From Antitrichia curtipendula (taxonomy: Eukaryota > Streptophyta > Bryopsida > Hypnales > Leucodontaceae): a DNA stretch of 64,000 bases. This document shows positions 37,493 to 52,719 of the stretch, in pieces (position 1 is the first letter of the stretch; the number at the start of each line of letters is the position of its first letter). Made by a program: the position numbers and the translations under genes. Location: contig OX579641.1 in assembly GCA_951230915.1 (NCBI GenBank), positions 22,670,254-22,734,253 of the forward strand. The letters run 5' to 3'. The notes under the pieces were generated by a model. The model was not told the DNA's origin. It made no database searches and saw only the letters and a list, made by a program, of their open reading frames with translations.

Positions 37493-38412
37493 TTAACCCC
37501 TAAAGTCCCAAGTCTTCTTTTCCATCAAAAACCATTCAAAACTATCATTTCTATAGCAATGAGCAAAAAAAATTTAATGTTTTTTTTTGCATATCTAACA
37601 ATAGGATCTTGTTCTAGACTAGTATAAAAATGCATGGCAAAAATTTCACAAACTTTGACTATGAAGATTGCAAGATATTTGCGTTTAAAGTGAAAGAAAC
37701 AAGTTTTTTTCACCTTGCTCAACTACATTTTTTGGGTTTAAACCTTCATAGCTTATCAATTATGCTCTACTGATTTTGAATTTCTAATTTTATATGATAT
37801 AAAATTGAGTTGAGGGTTTAGAAAATTTAAATTTTAAAAAAAACTTAATTTTCACTCATTAAAAAATTGTTAAGTAAAAATAGGTTCAAGATTGAAGTAA
37901 ATCTAAATTGTTAATTTCTCTAAGACGGAATTGAAATACACTAATCTCAACGGTGAAATTGTTCTAGCAAGAAATCTTGACCTTGTGAATTTTTTTTTTT
38001 AATTGAAAAAATTGAGGTTAGAAATTAATTCTATAAGTTATTTTTTCCAAAAGATTCTTCAATTGCCCTCCAAACAAGATTGTCTATAACTTTCACATAA
38101 CAAATCCAAATGGAATAAATCAAAGCTTCCCATGTACATAAAATATAATCTATACAAAACAAAATTTCAAAATTTTTTACTTCAAGTGTTTTTGAAGTTT
38201 TCTTTTGCTCACCAAATTTTTAAAAAAGGAATTTTTGTGTCATAATTTTTGATCCCAAGCTCCGATTGAAATAAAAATTATATTTCTGAAAAGCTAATAT
38301 GTTTTCAATCTTCACACAAAAATTTAGAAAACCACAACAAATATTAAAACCATAGTAACCTACCCAAAATCCATTTTGTCCTCAAAAGGTAAAATGAGAC
38401 TTTAGGGGTTAA
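37493..38412 (-). mobile_element. TTAA-flanked piggyBac-like element 2 (reversed)
   Basis: This copy is 920 bp between TTAA sites, with perfect inverted ends reading ATTTTAACCCCTAAAGTC including flanking bases. The interior runs opposite to element 1: the GCATATCTAAC...GGATCTTG block is near its left end and the AAAGCTTCCCATGTACA block near the middle. It is more diverged inside than elements 1 and 46088-47039. It is non-coding. Confidence 0.85.
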
Positions 38413-40007
38413 AATTCATTCATCAAAGCTCATGATCCATCCAATGTGCAAAAACAAAAGGTGAATATATAGCCACTTCTTCCATGAAATTGTCAAATTT
38501 TAGCCACTTACCATCTCAAATCTAAGGCTAATTCCTAAATTTATGGAGGTGGGTATGTTCTTTGACAAGGCTTTAGAGTTGGTTGTTGAGGGATTTGGAG
38601 TGCTTGGACAAGGTGGGATAGATATTACTTTAGGTTGGCTCTGATGGCCATCCCCTACTCTATTGTCCATATCTACCCAATGTAATGAAATTTGGAGTTC
38701 AATTTCAAAATTGACATGTCTTTGAAAGAAGAGGTTGATACCCTTTCCAAATTTGAAGTCAAAGGAAAGTGGCTACTGAAAATTTGATACAAGAGGAAAT
38801 GAACTAGGATAAAGAGAGGATGCAACCACAAAGGGGAAGCAAATTGCCGGGGCAGCTCCAAAAAATTCCCGAACGCTGGATGGGGGTCTCGAGAAGTGCC
38901 AATGCAATCGACTTTATCCGAATAAAGAGCGGCGATTATCACAATCATCCCGTAGCGAAGCATATCCTATTGTCAAGACCAATTCCCAGTCAGTCGCCTG
39001 TTGGTTCGCAGGCAGCAGCCTGCAGCAAAATACTGCGCCAGTTGGATGTCAGCTTCAATGATTGTGAAAGGGTGTTACATACAGAAGCCTACAAGTATGA
39101 TCCCAGTTTGACAAAAAGCCAGCAAACCAGCATTGCTCGATTAAGGTAAGTAAACGAGGTAGATACGTAGATGCAAAATACTGGAGCCGAGCAGCTGGTC
39201 TCGCCATATCCGGGATGACAGCGGTCCTGGACAAAGACGAAATCCTGCAGGGATACGTCTGAAAGAAAAACACAGATCGCTTGAAACAAGTAACAAGTCA
39301 AATCCTCCTGAACAAGGCCGGACCCAGAACGAACCAAACGGACGAACTGCACGCATCACGAAGAAACCCGTTAAAGCTGTGATTTGAGACATCAACAATG
39401 TCTTGACATTATGGGACAACTTTTTTCAAACAGAGGGATAACACGTTCTGCGGGAAAACCGCTTTCCAAAATTCAGGGAAATGTACCTGTAAATATCCAA
39501 TGACTAAATCAAAAAAATTGAAGAAAAACGGAAGGTTTATTACCAAAGCAAGCTTTCTAATAACGAGGCAAATCAACTGTTATAACATACTTGTACAGAT
39601 CCTTAAATTGTCCTGGAGATATGTACGAGTAATCTCCACCCTTCATAATTTTAAGAGCTGACCACCAAGCACTACAATAAATAGAAAAGGTACACATAGC
39701 AAACAGCTTGCTGAGCAAACATTTACAAGAATAACATTTAATCGAAACTCACAATGTCAGGGACATAACAGTGAGAAAAACGGTTAGGCTCGCGTCCAGA
39801 CTTCTTGTATAACTCTCTGGTAAGGAGCCAAACGTCAACAGAGAACAAAATTTACCCGAGTATTCAACTATTCCTTGTCTAAACATAAAAGAACGTTTCC
39901 TAATCTCATGTAACAGTTGTAAACTTGAAGGTAATGCATAATAACAAGACACCTTCGCAAGTCTCAACGTTTTAAGAATACAAACTAATTAGCCGCAAAG
40001 ACATCTC
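38413..40007 (-). other. Downstream region of PCYT1, probable 3' UTR
   Basis: From about 38800 the base composition rises towards that of the neighbouring gene. On the minus strand, the complement of TTTATT at 39536-39541 gives AATAAA, 467 bp after the stop, a usable poly(A) signal. On the plus strand a 109-codon frame at 38820-39149 ends at a good TTAAG/GTAAGT donor. I consider it unproven. Confidence 0.4.
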
Positions 40008-42936
<2,929 letters not shown>

Positions 42937-43785
42937 CCGCACACTCTCGTCCCCGAACGAATCTATCGCTTCCCTCTTCTCTTCTCTCTTCTCAAATCTC
43001 CGATCCCGAAAACCAAAAAAATCAAAAAAATCGTTCTCCTCACAAGATCTTGTCGCTTGTACACAAAGAACCTCCTCCAAGATCGCTTAAAAAGAAATTT
43101 AAGATCACCCGAAGCCGGCTTCCACGTCGTTCCCGTGCCTCCACACCAAACGCGCTCGTTACTAAAGTTTACAAACCTTGAGAATCCCGTAGAAACGCCA
43201 ACTATCAGCGGCGTCGGTGCTCCATGCACTGCTGATGAAACCACAAGAAAACAAGAAGAGTGCGCCTGTGGAAGTAAACTTAAGGTTTGCTGCGAACAAG
43301 AGAAAAGGCTGAAGAAAAGCATCAGTAAACAGTAATTCCTCTCACTCACCAGTCACCACCTGCACTGGAAGAAGCCTCCCTGGCTACGAGTACGACATAG
43401 CCACCAAGCTCGACATAGCGTTTGCTTGTTAAAAACCTCGGAAGCTTCCGTCGTCGGTCGTCGTCGTCGTCGTCTTCTGCGAACGAAAAAGAGGAAAACG
43501 CTGGAGAAAAAGAAAATCAAATCGCGATATTAGTTAATCTTTTTCTTTTGCCGAGTTTCGGTAGTTGCCGAGGGAGTCCGGCCTTGGGAACTGGGAATCA
43601 TATGACACTTCCAACTAACTCATTCGGGCACGAGATTTATAAATACTATTATTGTGCTAGGTTCTTCATTCCCAAGGAATAACAAGGAATAACAAAGAAT
43701 AAAAAGAAGGAAAAAACCGGGATAAAATAAAATAAAATAGAATTAATTGTATAGTGGGAGGAAATTGGGATTTATTCCCCTTTTA
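42937..43785 (-). promoter_or_regulatory. PCYT1 5' region and promoter
   Basis: GC-richer DNA upstream of the PCYT1 start codon. On the minus strand the 60 bases before the ATG are purine-rich (GAAGAGAGAAGAG), like a leader. The open frame continues upstream without an ATG. A TATAAATC at 43641-43634 is a possible but distant TATA box, which would imply a leader of about 650 bases, perhaps with an intron. Confidence 0.35.
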
Positions 43786-44225
43786 AATCCTAATGTTCTA
43801 AGGCCATTTTTTCTTGTCAAAAAATACTCAAAATTATCATTTTCAATACAAATAACAAAAAAAAGTCAAGCATTTTTTTCTTTTTTGCATATCCAATTGT
43901 AGGATCTTGTACATACCTAGTATGAGAATGTTTGAAAGAAATTTCAGAAATAGTTTGACTGCATTGATCACAAGATGTATGTGTTTAAAGTGAACAAAAG
44001 GAGTCTTTTTGTTTCTAGTACGATTAGATTACAATATATAGCTTCGAATCCTCTTAATTTCAAATTCTGAAATTAAATTCTTTTTATATCGAGGAAAATG
44101 AGTTGAGAGTTTGGAAAATAAATTCAAAAAAATATCATGTAAATTGTATTCTAAAGAAGCTTAATAAATTGAAGTAGGCATGAGATAAAAGAAAAAACTA
44201 AATTGTTGATAGCTCTAAGGGATAC
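43786..44225 (-). mobile_element. Partial TTAA-type element
   Basis: It starts with TTTAAATCCTAATGTTCTAA, a worn terminus, and follows the left half of 37493-38412 for about 440 bp, including GCATATCCAATTGTAGGATC. It is then truncated. The minus label means the same orientation as 37493-38412. Confidence 0.6.
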
Positions 44226-45784
44226 TTTACACCTAAAGGCTAGGTCATTCCCCTTGGGACCAATTGTACAAATTCATTCAAACCAATGTTTGACTTTTTC
44301 AAAAGTACTTTTTATATGCCAAGTTTGATATAATTGAAACAAATAATATATATTTCTAAAGATACAAGTAAAAATATGCAAAAAAGAAAAAAAGAAAAAA
44401 AGAAAAAGATTTTTATTTATTTATTATTATTATTATTTAAAAAAAATTAACTTAACTCAATGATGTGGATATAGTGTTAATAAAATTGCACACATAAAAT
44501 CAAAGGAAAATCATCCATTCTTTAATATGCACAAAGGTTGATTGACCATCTAAAGGACACAATATCGACACCCTCTTCAACTATCTTTCTAGGATTAATG
44601 AATACCAAAAGAACATATGATCATATAAATTTCAAAACATTCATCCTCCAGCCAATGCATGGGTTGAGCATCCCGGGATCCAAGACACACACACACCAAA
44701 TCGCATCCAAATTCAAAATACTTACAAAGGCCCCCCAACGAATATTCAAACCAAAAATGAACGAATATTAAAAAAGGACGGAGCGCCCCACAGCATGCCG
44801 TGGCAAAGGGTCCGAGCGAGTGACAACTGGGACAACTGGGAGGGTTGAAGATTCGATGACTCATCCCCCGCCACGGCCTCCTTCGCCGCCACGTATTGCG
44901 GTTCCACGTATCCCTTTTTTTTTCCACACGGGATCCGCTCGGTCGGCAGCTGTCGCCGTGGCAGGATCGGATGAAAAGGCCAAGTCCTCATCCATGGATG
45001 AAATCAACCAACTGAAGTGTCCGTCCGTCAGTTCGGATGGACGGAGTTTCAGTTGTTTTCCCAGATTTTCCCTGTCGGTGCTGCTCCGGGCGGGCTCCTT
45101 TGAAATGGCTGGCTGGCTGGGTGGGCTTCCGGGCGGGCCGCGGGCGGGCGGGTGGAGTCCAACAACTCAGCCGTGTGTCCAATGGACTTCTTCAACATGG
45201 CTTTCCCGGGCTTTCGTAATGAAAGCCGGTGGCAATAAATTTGTGGACAGACCAGGTGAGGTGAAGGGGGGGGCTCCCTGGCTTTTCCTGAATTTCGGTG
45301 CTCTGGCTGAGAATTATGCGCACAATATTATTATTAGGGGTAGTCACAACCCCTCCGAGGTTGAGATTTTCTCTGAGAAATTTCTTCAAGCGCATGAAAT
45401 GGGGAGTCCTATTTTGTGGAGGGGCTTTGACACCCCTTTTGCAGCAAAAATGAAATCTCCATGAAGGTTCACTTGCATAGCACCACGGCAACCACGGCAA
45501 ACCAATCACGGAGTAGAAGGTGAAATTTTGTCGGAGAAAATGCCGTTTGCAGCTCCTTTCTTCACCTACGGAGGAGAAGAATGGCACACTTTGAACCTCG
45601 GAGGTTGAGCGATCCTGAGACAATGGAAAACCAGTTACACAAAGCCACGCGTCCAATCTTCGAGAAGCGGACGATTCTCGGAGGGGCTGTGAGTACTCCT
45701 ATTATTCAGCTAGGTTCATTGTTTTTCCACGAGTCCATTGAAAGAGGGAGAATCCATCCTTTGGTACTCCTAACCCCTAAAAAG
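44226..45784. other. Intergenic DNA with a GC-rich block
   Basis: From about 44770 to 45600 the sequence is GC-rich and repetitive. It holds a 214-codon plus-strand frame (44820-45464) of proline-, glycine- and serine-rich sequence that I do not trust as a gene. The stretch 45222-45318 is related to 47446-47525 (shared GTGGCAATAAATTTGTGGAC), so at least part of it is a dispersed repeat. Confidence 0.4.
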
Positions 45785-45920
45785 GTTGCGGAGGACGTTT
45801 TCCGGACCGCAAATGACAAAGAATCTCTCCATGTAAGATACTAGAAGTGCAACTATTCATCCTCCAAATTTTGTTGTGAAAAAGGGGAGGTCTTCTATAG
45901 GAATATGACTTCCAGTGATT
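45785..45920. repeat. Left arm of a long inverted repeat
   Basis: GTGCAACTATTCATCCTCCA, then AAATTTTGTTGTGAAAAAG and AGGTCTTCTATA, are repeated in inverse order and orientation at about 47045-47205. The arms are imperfect (about 130 bp) with more than 1.1 kb between them. Confidence 0.65.
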
Positions 45921-46087
45921 GTTTTTTCCATTTTTTAAAACCAACAATTCGGATGGTACCAAATTAGATCATTTCCATGGTGTCAAGAATGCGGTAGGAG
46001 GACGCACAATGATCACGGCTAACCCTTAAAAGACAAACAAGTGATCTTGAAAATCATCTCTTTTTCATTACCATGTGAATCATTGGC

Positions 46088-47039
46088 TTAACCCCTAAAG
46101 GACCAAACACCGTTTTTTGACAACATAGCGTTTTGGGGCAGCTCACCGCGAATGGAATTTTTATTTTTTTCCTTTGAAATTTTCACACAAGATGTATCCG
46201 AGGAGTAGCTTTAGGGCCCAACAATTTTCACAACTTTTGACCACGTGGTTAAAAAGTTATGGTATGATATGTAGTTTTCATTGTTCGGCGGGCAGCCCGG
46301 GCAGCAAAAAAAACTTCTTTAAAAATCATTTTCTAGAGAAATAAAAATTTGAAATTGGTTCTCTAGGTTTATGTGCACAAGGAAAGCTTTGAATCATTCC
46401 ACTTTGATTTATGAGATGAAAGTTATGAGGAATTTTAGTTGTGGGTAGTTTGCGGGTAGTTATGGAATCTCTACTCTAAAATAAACTTTGAAGTCCTTTA
46501 TTTAACTCAATTTTCAATATTTTTGGAAAAAAATATAAACACAAGGTGTAGATTGTTTTACAACATTACAATTGTTTGGATTGGCATTTTTCAATTCCAT
46601 AATTAAATCCTTAACAATTTAGTGTTTTGAATCATTTTCTACTTCTTTCTACTTATTATTTTTTTCCTATATGTTGTACAATTCCAAATGATCTGAAATT
46701 TTTCAAGCATGTAGCTAAATTGCTTTGAAGAATGAATCCAAAGAGTTACCACCATTTTGGACATTTTTTCATACAAATGTGACCATGTGAAGTGCAGCTG
46801 CCCGGTTTTTTGCAGGGACAAAAAAAGGGTTTTTGTCACTTCAAATGCTAATATCTTGCAATCTACACGGTGAAAATTTCTGAAATTTTTCCCACATCTT
46901 CTCAAACTAGTTTACTACAAGATCCTACGGTTACATGTGTCCAAAAATGGTTTTTTTCCAAAATTTGGTACTTGTACTAGAAATGGCAGTTTGGGAACGT
47001 TTTTTTGTGAAAACATAGCCAAAAACCTTTAGGGGTTAA
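46088..47039 (+). mobile_element. TTAA-flanked piggyBac-like element 3
   Basis: This copy is 952 bp between TTAA sites; the termini CTTAACCCCTAAAGG are a perfect 15-bp inverted pair including one flanking base. It is closely similar to element 1 (31154-32104) throughout, with CAGCCCGGGCAGC and GTGCAGCTGCCCGG blocks. It is non-coding. It is inserted at the inner edge of the right arm of the inverted repeat described at 45785. Confidence 0.9.
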
Positions 47040-47044
47040 GAAAT

Positions 47045-47205
47045 AGCAAAAGCACTCATTGGGAAATCAAAGAATTATAGAAGACCTCTCCTTTTCACAA
47101 CAAATTTTGGAAGATGAAAATAGTTGCACTTTTGTCCTACTAGAAGGATTCATTGTCATCCATTAGACGCCAACGTCCATGTTGATGTTTAAGGGTTAAA
47201 TTAGA
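47045..47205. repeat. Right arm of a long inverted repeat
   Basis: The inverse of 45785-45920; clearest over 47082-47150. Confidence 0.65.
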
Positions 47206-48837
47206 CTATTGGTTTTTTTGGTAGGTTGAGATCTCCCTAGACTGTATCATTGTGCATACTCCAATCACATTCTTGGTACCATTAAAAAGCTCTCCACAAG
47301 GAAGGGTGCACGGGCTTTGTTTTGTAGAATTTAGACCTACGGTGTAAAAGTTATGGAATTTAAAAAAATTTATGAGTAAAAAAATTAGAACTAATTAATT
47401 TTCTTTTGATTGTGGCAACAACACAAGGCACACTAGTTCTTAATGAAGCTAGTGACAATAAATTTGTGGACAACCCAAGGTCCTCAATTTTTTCTTGAAT
47501 TTTGGTGCTTTAATATAACTTAAAAATCTAACAAGCAACTAGAGATTTATAATATTGTTTACCAATGAGGAAAATGAGGTTCCATTTGTATTATTGGAAA
47601 GGGGATGAACAAAATTATCTTATTGATGGCTCCTAAGCCAGCCACCAATCCTTGCATTAATGAATAAGTCCCTTCTAGGCATATAGGGAGGCAAAATATC
47701 TTCTGAGCATGGGGAGGACCATTGTCTTGTTATACTTTGATGTTATGTTTGGTCTTGGAAGTAGTGATTTTTTTTTAAAGTAAGGTCCTATTCGAACTCC
47801 CTCTCATGTAGCTATTATCAATAATGAGAGCTTCGTCCTCTTATTGGCCAATTTCCTCACATGTAACTTTTGGCTAATTTCCTCACATGCAGAGCTTCCT
47901 CGTCTTATAGTGAAGTGTTTTTTTTCATTTATTTTGGGTAGTGCTAAAAGTGATCTTCATTTGAGGGATGAAGCTAGTTATGTCTATAGGCATGGATGAA
48001 AAATGAATAACATGGACAAATTCATATTTTTTGAATTTAATAGGTGTAACATCAATTGCTAAGCACTTGTGTCATTCATCAGTTGTTGAAGATTGAACAA
48101 GAAAGTCAAGCATATGGAGACATTGACATTGACATGTTAACATAATTAATAAGTAATTAAAGGTAGACAAGAAATATGCTTGAGAAAGAAGAATGAAAGG
48201 CAATCATATTATCAAATGAAAAAATGATTTATATGAAGGATTTGATGTAGAAATTTTAATTGTCATAAAGTCTACATTGAATAAAGAAAGTGTCTTATTA
48301 TTTGCATAAAAAAATGAAATCACTAATAATGAAAAGAGTAAAATATTAGGCAAGTGGAATGGTCTACTATTGAAGAATGTGTTAAAAAAAATTGAAATTT
48401 TTACTAAAAAGTATAAATCATAGTTAAAATAATGTGTACAAAATTTTTATTAAAAAAATTTGAAACATACTTTGGACCTTTGAGCTAATCAAACTTCAAA
48501 ATTTTAGAATTTTGTTTATTTGTAAACTGTATAATAAACTAGACTACTTGTGCTTCATTTCAATAGTGACTTCAAATACAAAATAAAAATTTAACTCTAA
48601 AATAGGATTTGAAATAAATTCTTCATGAAAAAATGTAATTTGGAACAATAACAAAAACAAAAGTGACTAGTACAATATGGGGCAAAGGTACTTGCTCAAA
48701 TTGCTAGTATTAAAATTGTACTAAGATCATCATTCTAGTAACCTTAATTGCTATATTGAAAAGATTTACATTATCCAATAAAAAAAATTCTATAAATGAA
48801 TGCAAAATACCTCCTTTTGGAATCTTATAATTTTTTT
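47206..48837. other. Intergenic DNA, nothing recognised
   Basis: It includes a relic at 47446-47525 related to 45222-45318, and a doubled TAATTTCCTCACATG phrase near 47850-47890. No gene is seen. Confidence 0.5.
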
Positions 48838-49734
48838 TTAATCCCTTAAGGACCAAGGAGCCCACTTTGTCTTTTTTGAGAACTTGGGCAACCTTTGTTG
48901 ATGTCATAATTTGGATTTTTTGCATGAATCTTTCAGGATGGATGTTTTTTGTCATAATCTACTTGTGTAGCTTTGTTTCATGTCATTTCAATTAGTATTG
49001 CAATAAGCTAAAAGTATTTTTTCAATTTCAATGTGAAATTCAGCAGCAAAAATATATTCTAAAAAATTATTATTTATTTATTTAGAATTGTATAGATTCA
49101 TACCTAATCAAAAAATTGAACCATTGAATTCCAAATTATGATGTAAAAGTTATTAGGAGTTTTACTTTTCGGGCAATGAAGGTAGAAAAAACATATGAAG
49201 TCGTCTTTTGCTCTCAATTTTCAAAAAATTTGAAAAAAAATTAAATATAAAGTATATTAATCATTCACTAGAACATTCTCACCATTAGAATTAACAATTC
49301 TAAATTGATTCTTCCAAAAGCTATTAGCATATTAGTTATATCTTTCAATCAATAACACCTTTCACTTTACAATTTAAAAAAAAATGAATATGAAAGTTTT
49401 TTTTGTTAAATTTTTAAATACATGTTTTCAACTCATTTTCCAACTTATCAACTAAAATGCACAAGTTGTAGAACATATTTGTTTTTTCCTTAAAATGTTG
49501 GAAGACAAAACTTCACTTTTTGGATGGACTAGAAAAGCCTACATATTGAACTTGCACTCAGTGGGGATATTCACTCTAAAATTTTGGAACAATATACTTG
49601 AATAAGTAAATCAAAGGATCATATGGTTGGATATGTTAAAAAATAAATATTGATGAAGATTTTGCCCTTGCTTTGGGCACAATTATTTTGAAGCAGTTTT
49701 AGGCTTCTAAACACAATGGTCCTTTAGGGGTTCA
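48838..49734 (+). mobile_element. TTAA-flanked piggyBac-like element 4
   Basis: About 897 bp, with a worn left end TTAATCCCTTAAGGACCA and a better right end TGGTCCTTTAGGGGTTCA, where TTCA stands for TTAA. The interior follows the family order, including GTTTCATGTCATTTCAATTA-type and GGATCATATGGTTGGATATG blocks, but is AT-shifted and older than elements 1 and 3. Confidence 0.8.
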
Positions 49735-49828
49735 TGCAAAAGTGTTATCTTCTACTTTAAATTGTCTTTTTATGAAATCAAATGTGGTCGTTTGATAGAG
49801 CATAATTTTTGAGGGATAGAGGGCTTAG

Positions 49829-50782
49829 TTAACCCCTAAAAGCCCATTGTCCCTTTGGGGGACAAATGCGTTTTTGGGCAGGTACCTACGGGCTGCAATT
49901 TTCTCCTGATTTTTTTAAATTTTTTTTGGAGGTAGAAAAGCTGATTAGCTACGTGGGAATATAATTTTTTTCACAACCGGTGCCCGGTAACAAAAGTTAT
50001 GACCAAATAAGCTCAAAACAGGGGACGGGGGGCAGCACGGGCAGCAAAAAATATTTGCACTTTTTTATTTTTTATTTATTTTTAGTATTTTTTTCTCATA
50101 GATTATAATTTTGTCTATCTGGAAAGCTTTGATTCATTTCATTTGGATTTGTTATGAGAAAGTTATGGACATTCTTGTTTTTTGGGCAGTTAGAGCATCT
50201 TTTTGAAAAAAATAACTTGTAGGATTCATTTCTAAATGCAAATTTTCAAATTTTTCAATTTTTTTTTTTTTGCATGGTTTAGTTTACTTGCTAGAACAAT
50301 CTCACCATAGGGATTAGTGCATTTTAACTCCATCTAAAATATATAAATACTTTAGATTTTCCTTCTATCTCATACCTACTTCTCTTTAACAATTCTTTTA
50401 ATAATCAAAATTATGTTTTTTTTTATTTGATTTTTTTTATTTGAATGATTTAGACTCTCAACTCAATTCTCCACTATAAAGATTTAAAGCTCAAAACTCT
50501 GTAGTGCAAAAATTTTAAGTTAAAAATGTTCAAAGTCAAAAAATCCAGTCCCACAATGTGCTGAAAAATTTGTTTTTTTCACTTTAAACGTAGATATCTT
50601 GCAATCTGTGCGGTCAAGAATTCTGAATTTTTTTCCACACATTCTCACACTAATTAGGTGTAAGATCCTACGGTTAGATGTGCAAAAAGAAATTTTTTAA
50701 TTTTTTTTTCACTCTTTGCTTAAAAAGTGGCAGTTTGGGGTGTTTTTTGGCAGAAAAAAGGCCTTGGGCCTTTAGGGGTTAA
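49829..50782 (+). mobile_element. TTAA-flanked piggyBac-like element 5
   Basis: This copy is 954 bp between TTAA sites. The inverted ends read TTAGTTAACCCCTAAA on both sides. Inside, 49925-49970 (GGTAGAAAAGCTGATTAGCT) and 50090-50150 (TTCTCATAGATTATAATTTT then TCTATCTGGAAAGC) match the DNA downstream of the transposase remnant at 63.1-63.3 kb. It is non-coding. Confidence 0.9.
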
Positions 50783-52345
50783 CTAAAGAATTGTTAAAAA
50801 TTCTAAAATAGACTATTCTACAATTGCTAAATATTGAAACTCAACAAATCAAGAAATTAAAGAAGATACACTAGAATCATCTATTTAAGAACAAATGGTC
50901 ATTTTTATTTATTACTTTTACTATTTTGATAATTATATTTATGTTTTTTTGCATAAACCTCGATGATTTAGTGCTATCATAATTGTTAAATGATATTATA
51001 GCCCATCCACTAAGTATCCAACTTTGGGCAACATTTTTATGCAACAAAAGTTACTCCCTCCCCCAAATTTATATCAAAGTTGAATATGCATGTCATAAAA
51101 TTCAAAATTTCAAAGTATAATTATTTTATGCCCATGACATGTAGGATATTGCTTATTATAATGTTAAAAGACAATAAGTAATCTAGACAGCATTTTTTAT
51201 AATGTTAAAAGACAATAAGTAATCTAGACAGCATTTTTGGGTTGTTACTTTAGTGACATGCTTTTAATGCTAGAAAAATTTCAAAGAATTTTTTATTGTC
51301 CTCCAACATGGAAGAATGCAAAACTCTTTTAAAACCTTTCAAGAAAAACAATAAAAGTACTTGTAGCAAGTTGTTCCACAAAAATATAATTGGTAATCAC
51401 ACAATCAAGTAAGTAAACAAGTTAACAAACGAAGAAGATCGATCCAAAAGTGTACCAAGATTACATGTAGATATATAGATATATACAAAACCTTAAATAT
51501 GCATAGTAAAAGATATTGAGCATGCATATTTAAGGTTTAAACTTGTTCAAAGATAGTAAACTTTCACCCCTGATTCACCCCCTTTATTGTACCATTTACA
51601 ACCTTGTAAACCATCCAAAGGTCCTTGTGATATGTAGTAAAAGATGTAGAGTTTGTAAAATTAATTGATTACAAAATATAGAGTAGAGAAATTATAATAT
51701 TATAATATTTACTCTTGTAAAAACTAAAATAAAAGAACAAATATTGAACCTTCATTTGAAGATTGATACAACATTCCCTAAAGACCCTATGAGCATTACT
51801 ATTATAGGCCAATTTCCTACCTATGCCCAAAGCCATTTGGCAAACTTAAGTTGAGGTGTTTTTCATGCAATATCATACCCACAATATCTTATTGAATTGG
51901 CTCCATTACATGCCCAAATCCTTACATTAGAGGGAACTTAAGGACTTCAAAAGATTGTTTTGGAGATGTCCTCCTTATGGTGAATCATTGCAACGATGTT
52001 AGATTATTAAATAATTTAAAAGTTAAAATTAAGATTAAAATTATTTTAATTTAATTTAATTTTTAAAAACATTGAAGAATTAATTAAATATTATTATCTG
52101 ATGTGGTTGTCTCTTGACCAGGTCAAACTGCTAATGTGGCACTATTCCCATGTTTCTTAGAGTTCAAGAACTCACATTCTTCCAAAGACCTCTAAAATCA
52201 TTTAATGAAATGAGCTATTATTCAATTCTTTTTTTCTTTTAAAAAAAAAAAAAAATTCAACCAAAACCACAAATAAAAAGTGAGGAGGAAGATTTGATCA
52301 ACACAATAGAAAATTAGACCATGTTTCTATTGATGCATCAGAGCT
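50783..52345. other. Intergenic DNA, no gene seen
   Basis: AT-rich, with a 41-bp tandem duplication at 51157-51238 described separately. A possible diverged relative of the CATTAGATG-ended family lies at about 52090-52200. Confidence 0.5.
51157..51238 (+). repeat. Two-copy tandem repeat, 41-bp unit
   Basis: TTATAATGTTAAAAGACAAT plus the following 21 bases is repeated exactly, so the duplication is recent. Confidence 0.9.
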
Positions 52346-52719
52346 CTAATCCCTAAATTTATGTTGTCTTCTTTAGAGACAAAATGGATTTTAGGCAAGC
52401 TCTTGTATAGATTATATTTTTATGTACATGGAAAGCTTTGATTCATTCCATTTGGATTTGTTATGGACAATCTTGTTTTTTGGGGCAATTAGAGCATCTT
52501 TTTGAAAAAATAACTTGTAGGATTCATTTTTGACCTCAATTTTCACAATTTTTTTAAAACGAGGAAGTTTCTTCCATACATTCCTATACTAGTATAATAC
52601 AAGATCCTTTAGTTAGATATGCAAAAGAAATCATAAATTCTTTTTTTGCTCTTTGCTATAGAAATGACAATTTTGAGTGGTTTTTGATGGAAAAGAGGCC
52701 TTGGGACTTCAACGGTTAA
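52346..52719 (+). mobile_element. TTAA-type element, internally deleted
   Basis: It opens CTAATCCCTAAA and closes GGGACTTCAACGGTTAA. The central block (TACATGGAAAGCTTTGATTC then CATTTGGATTTGTTATG) and the right part with CAAGATCCTTTAGTTAGAT match 49829-50782, but about 580 bp of that element are absent. Confidence 0.75.

Noticed and set aside
44820..45464. A 214-codon plus-strand frame
   Set aside because: It has Pro/Gly/Ser-rich low-complexity content, no motif, and part of its DNA recurs as a repeat at 47446.
46088..47039. Reading CCCTAAA/TTTAGGG at element ends as telomere repeats
   Set aside because: Only one unit occurs at each end, in inverted orientation and within a longer conserved terminus; there is no tandem array.
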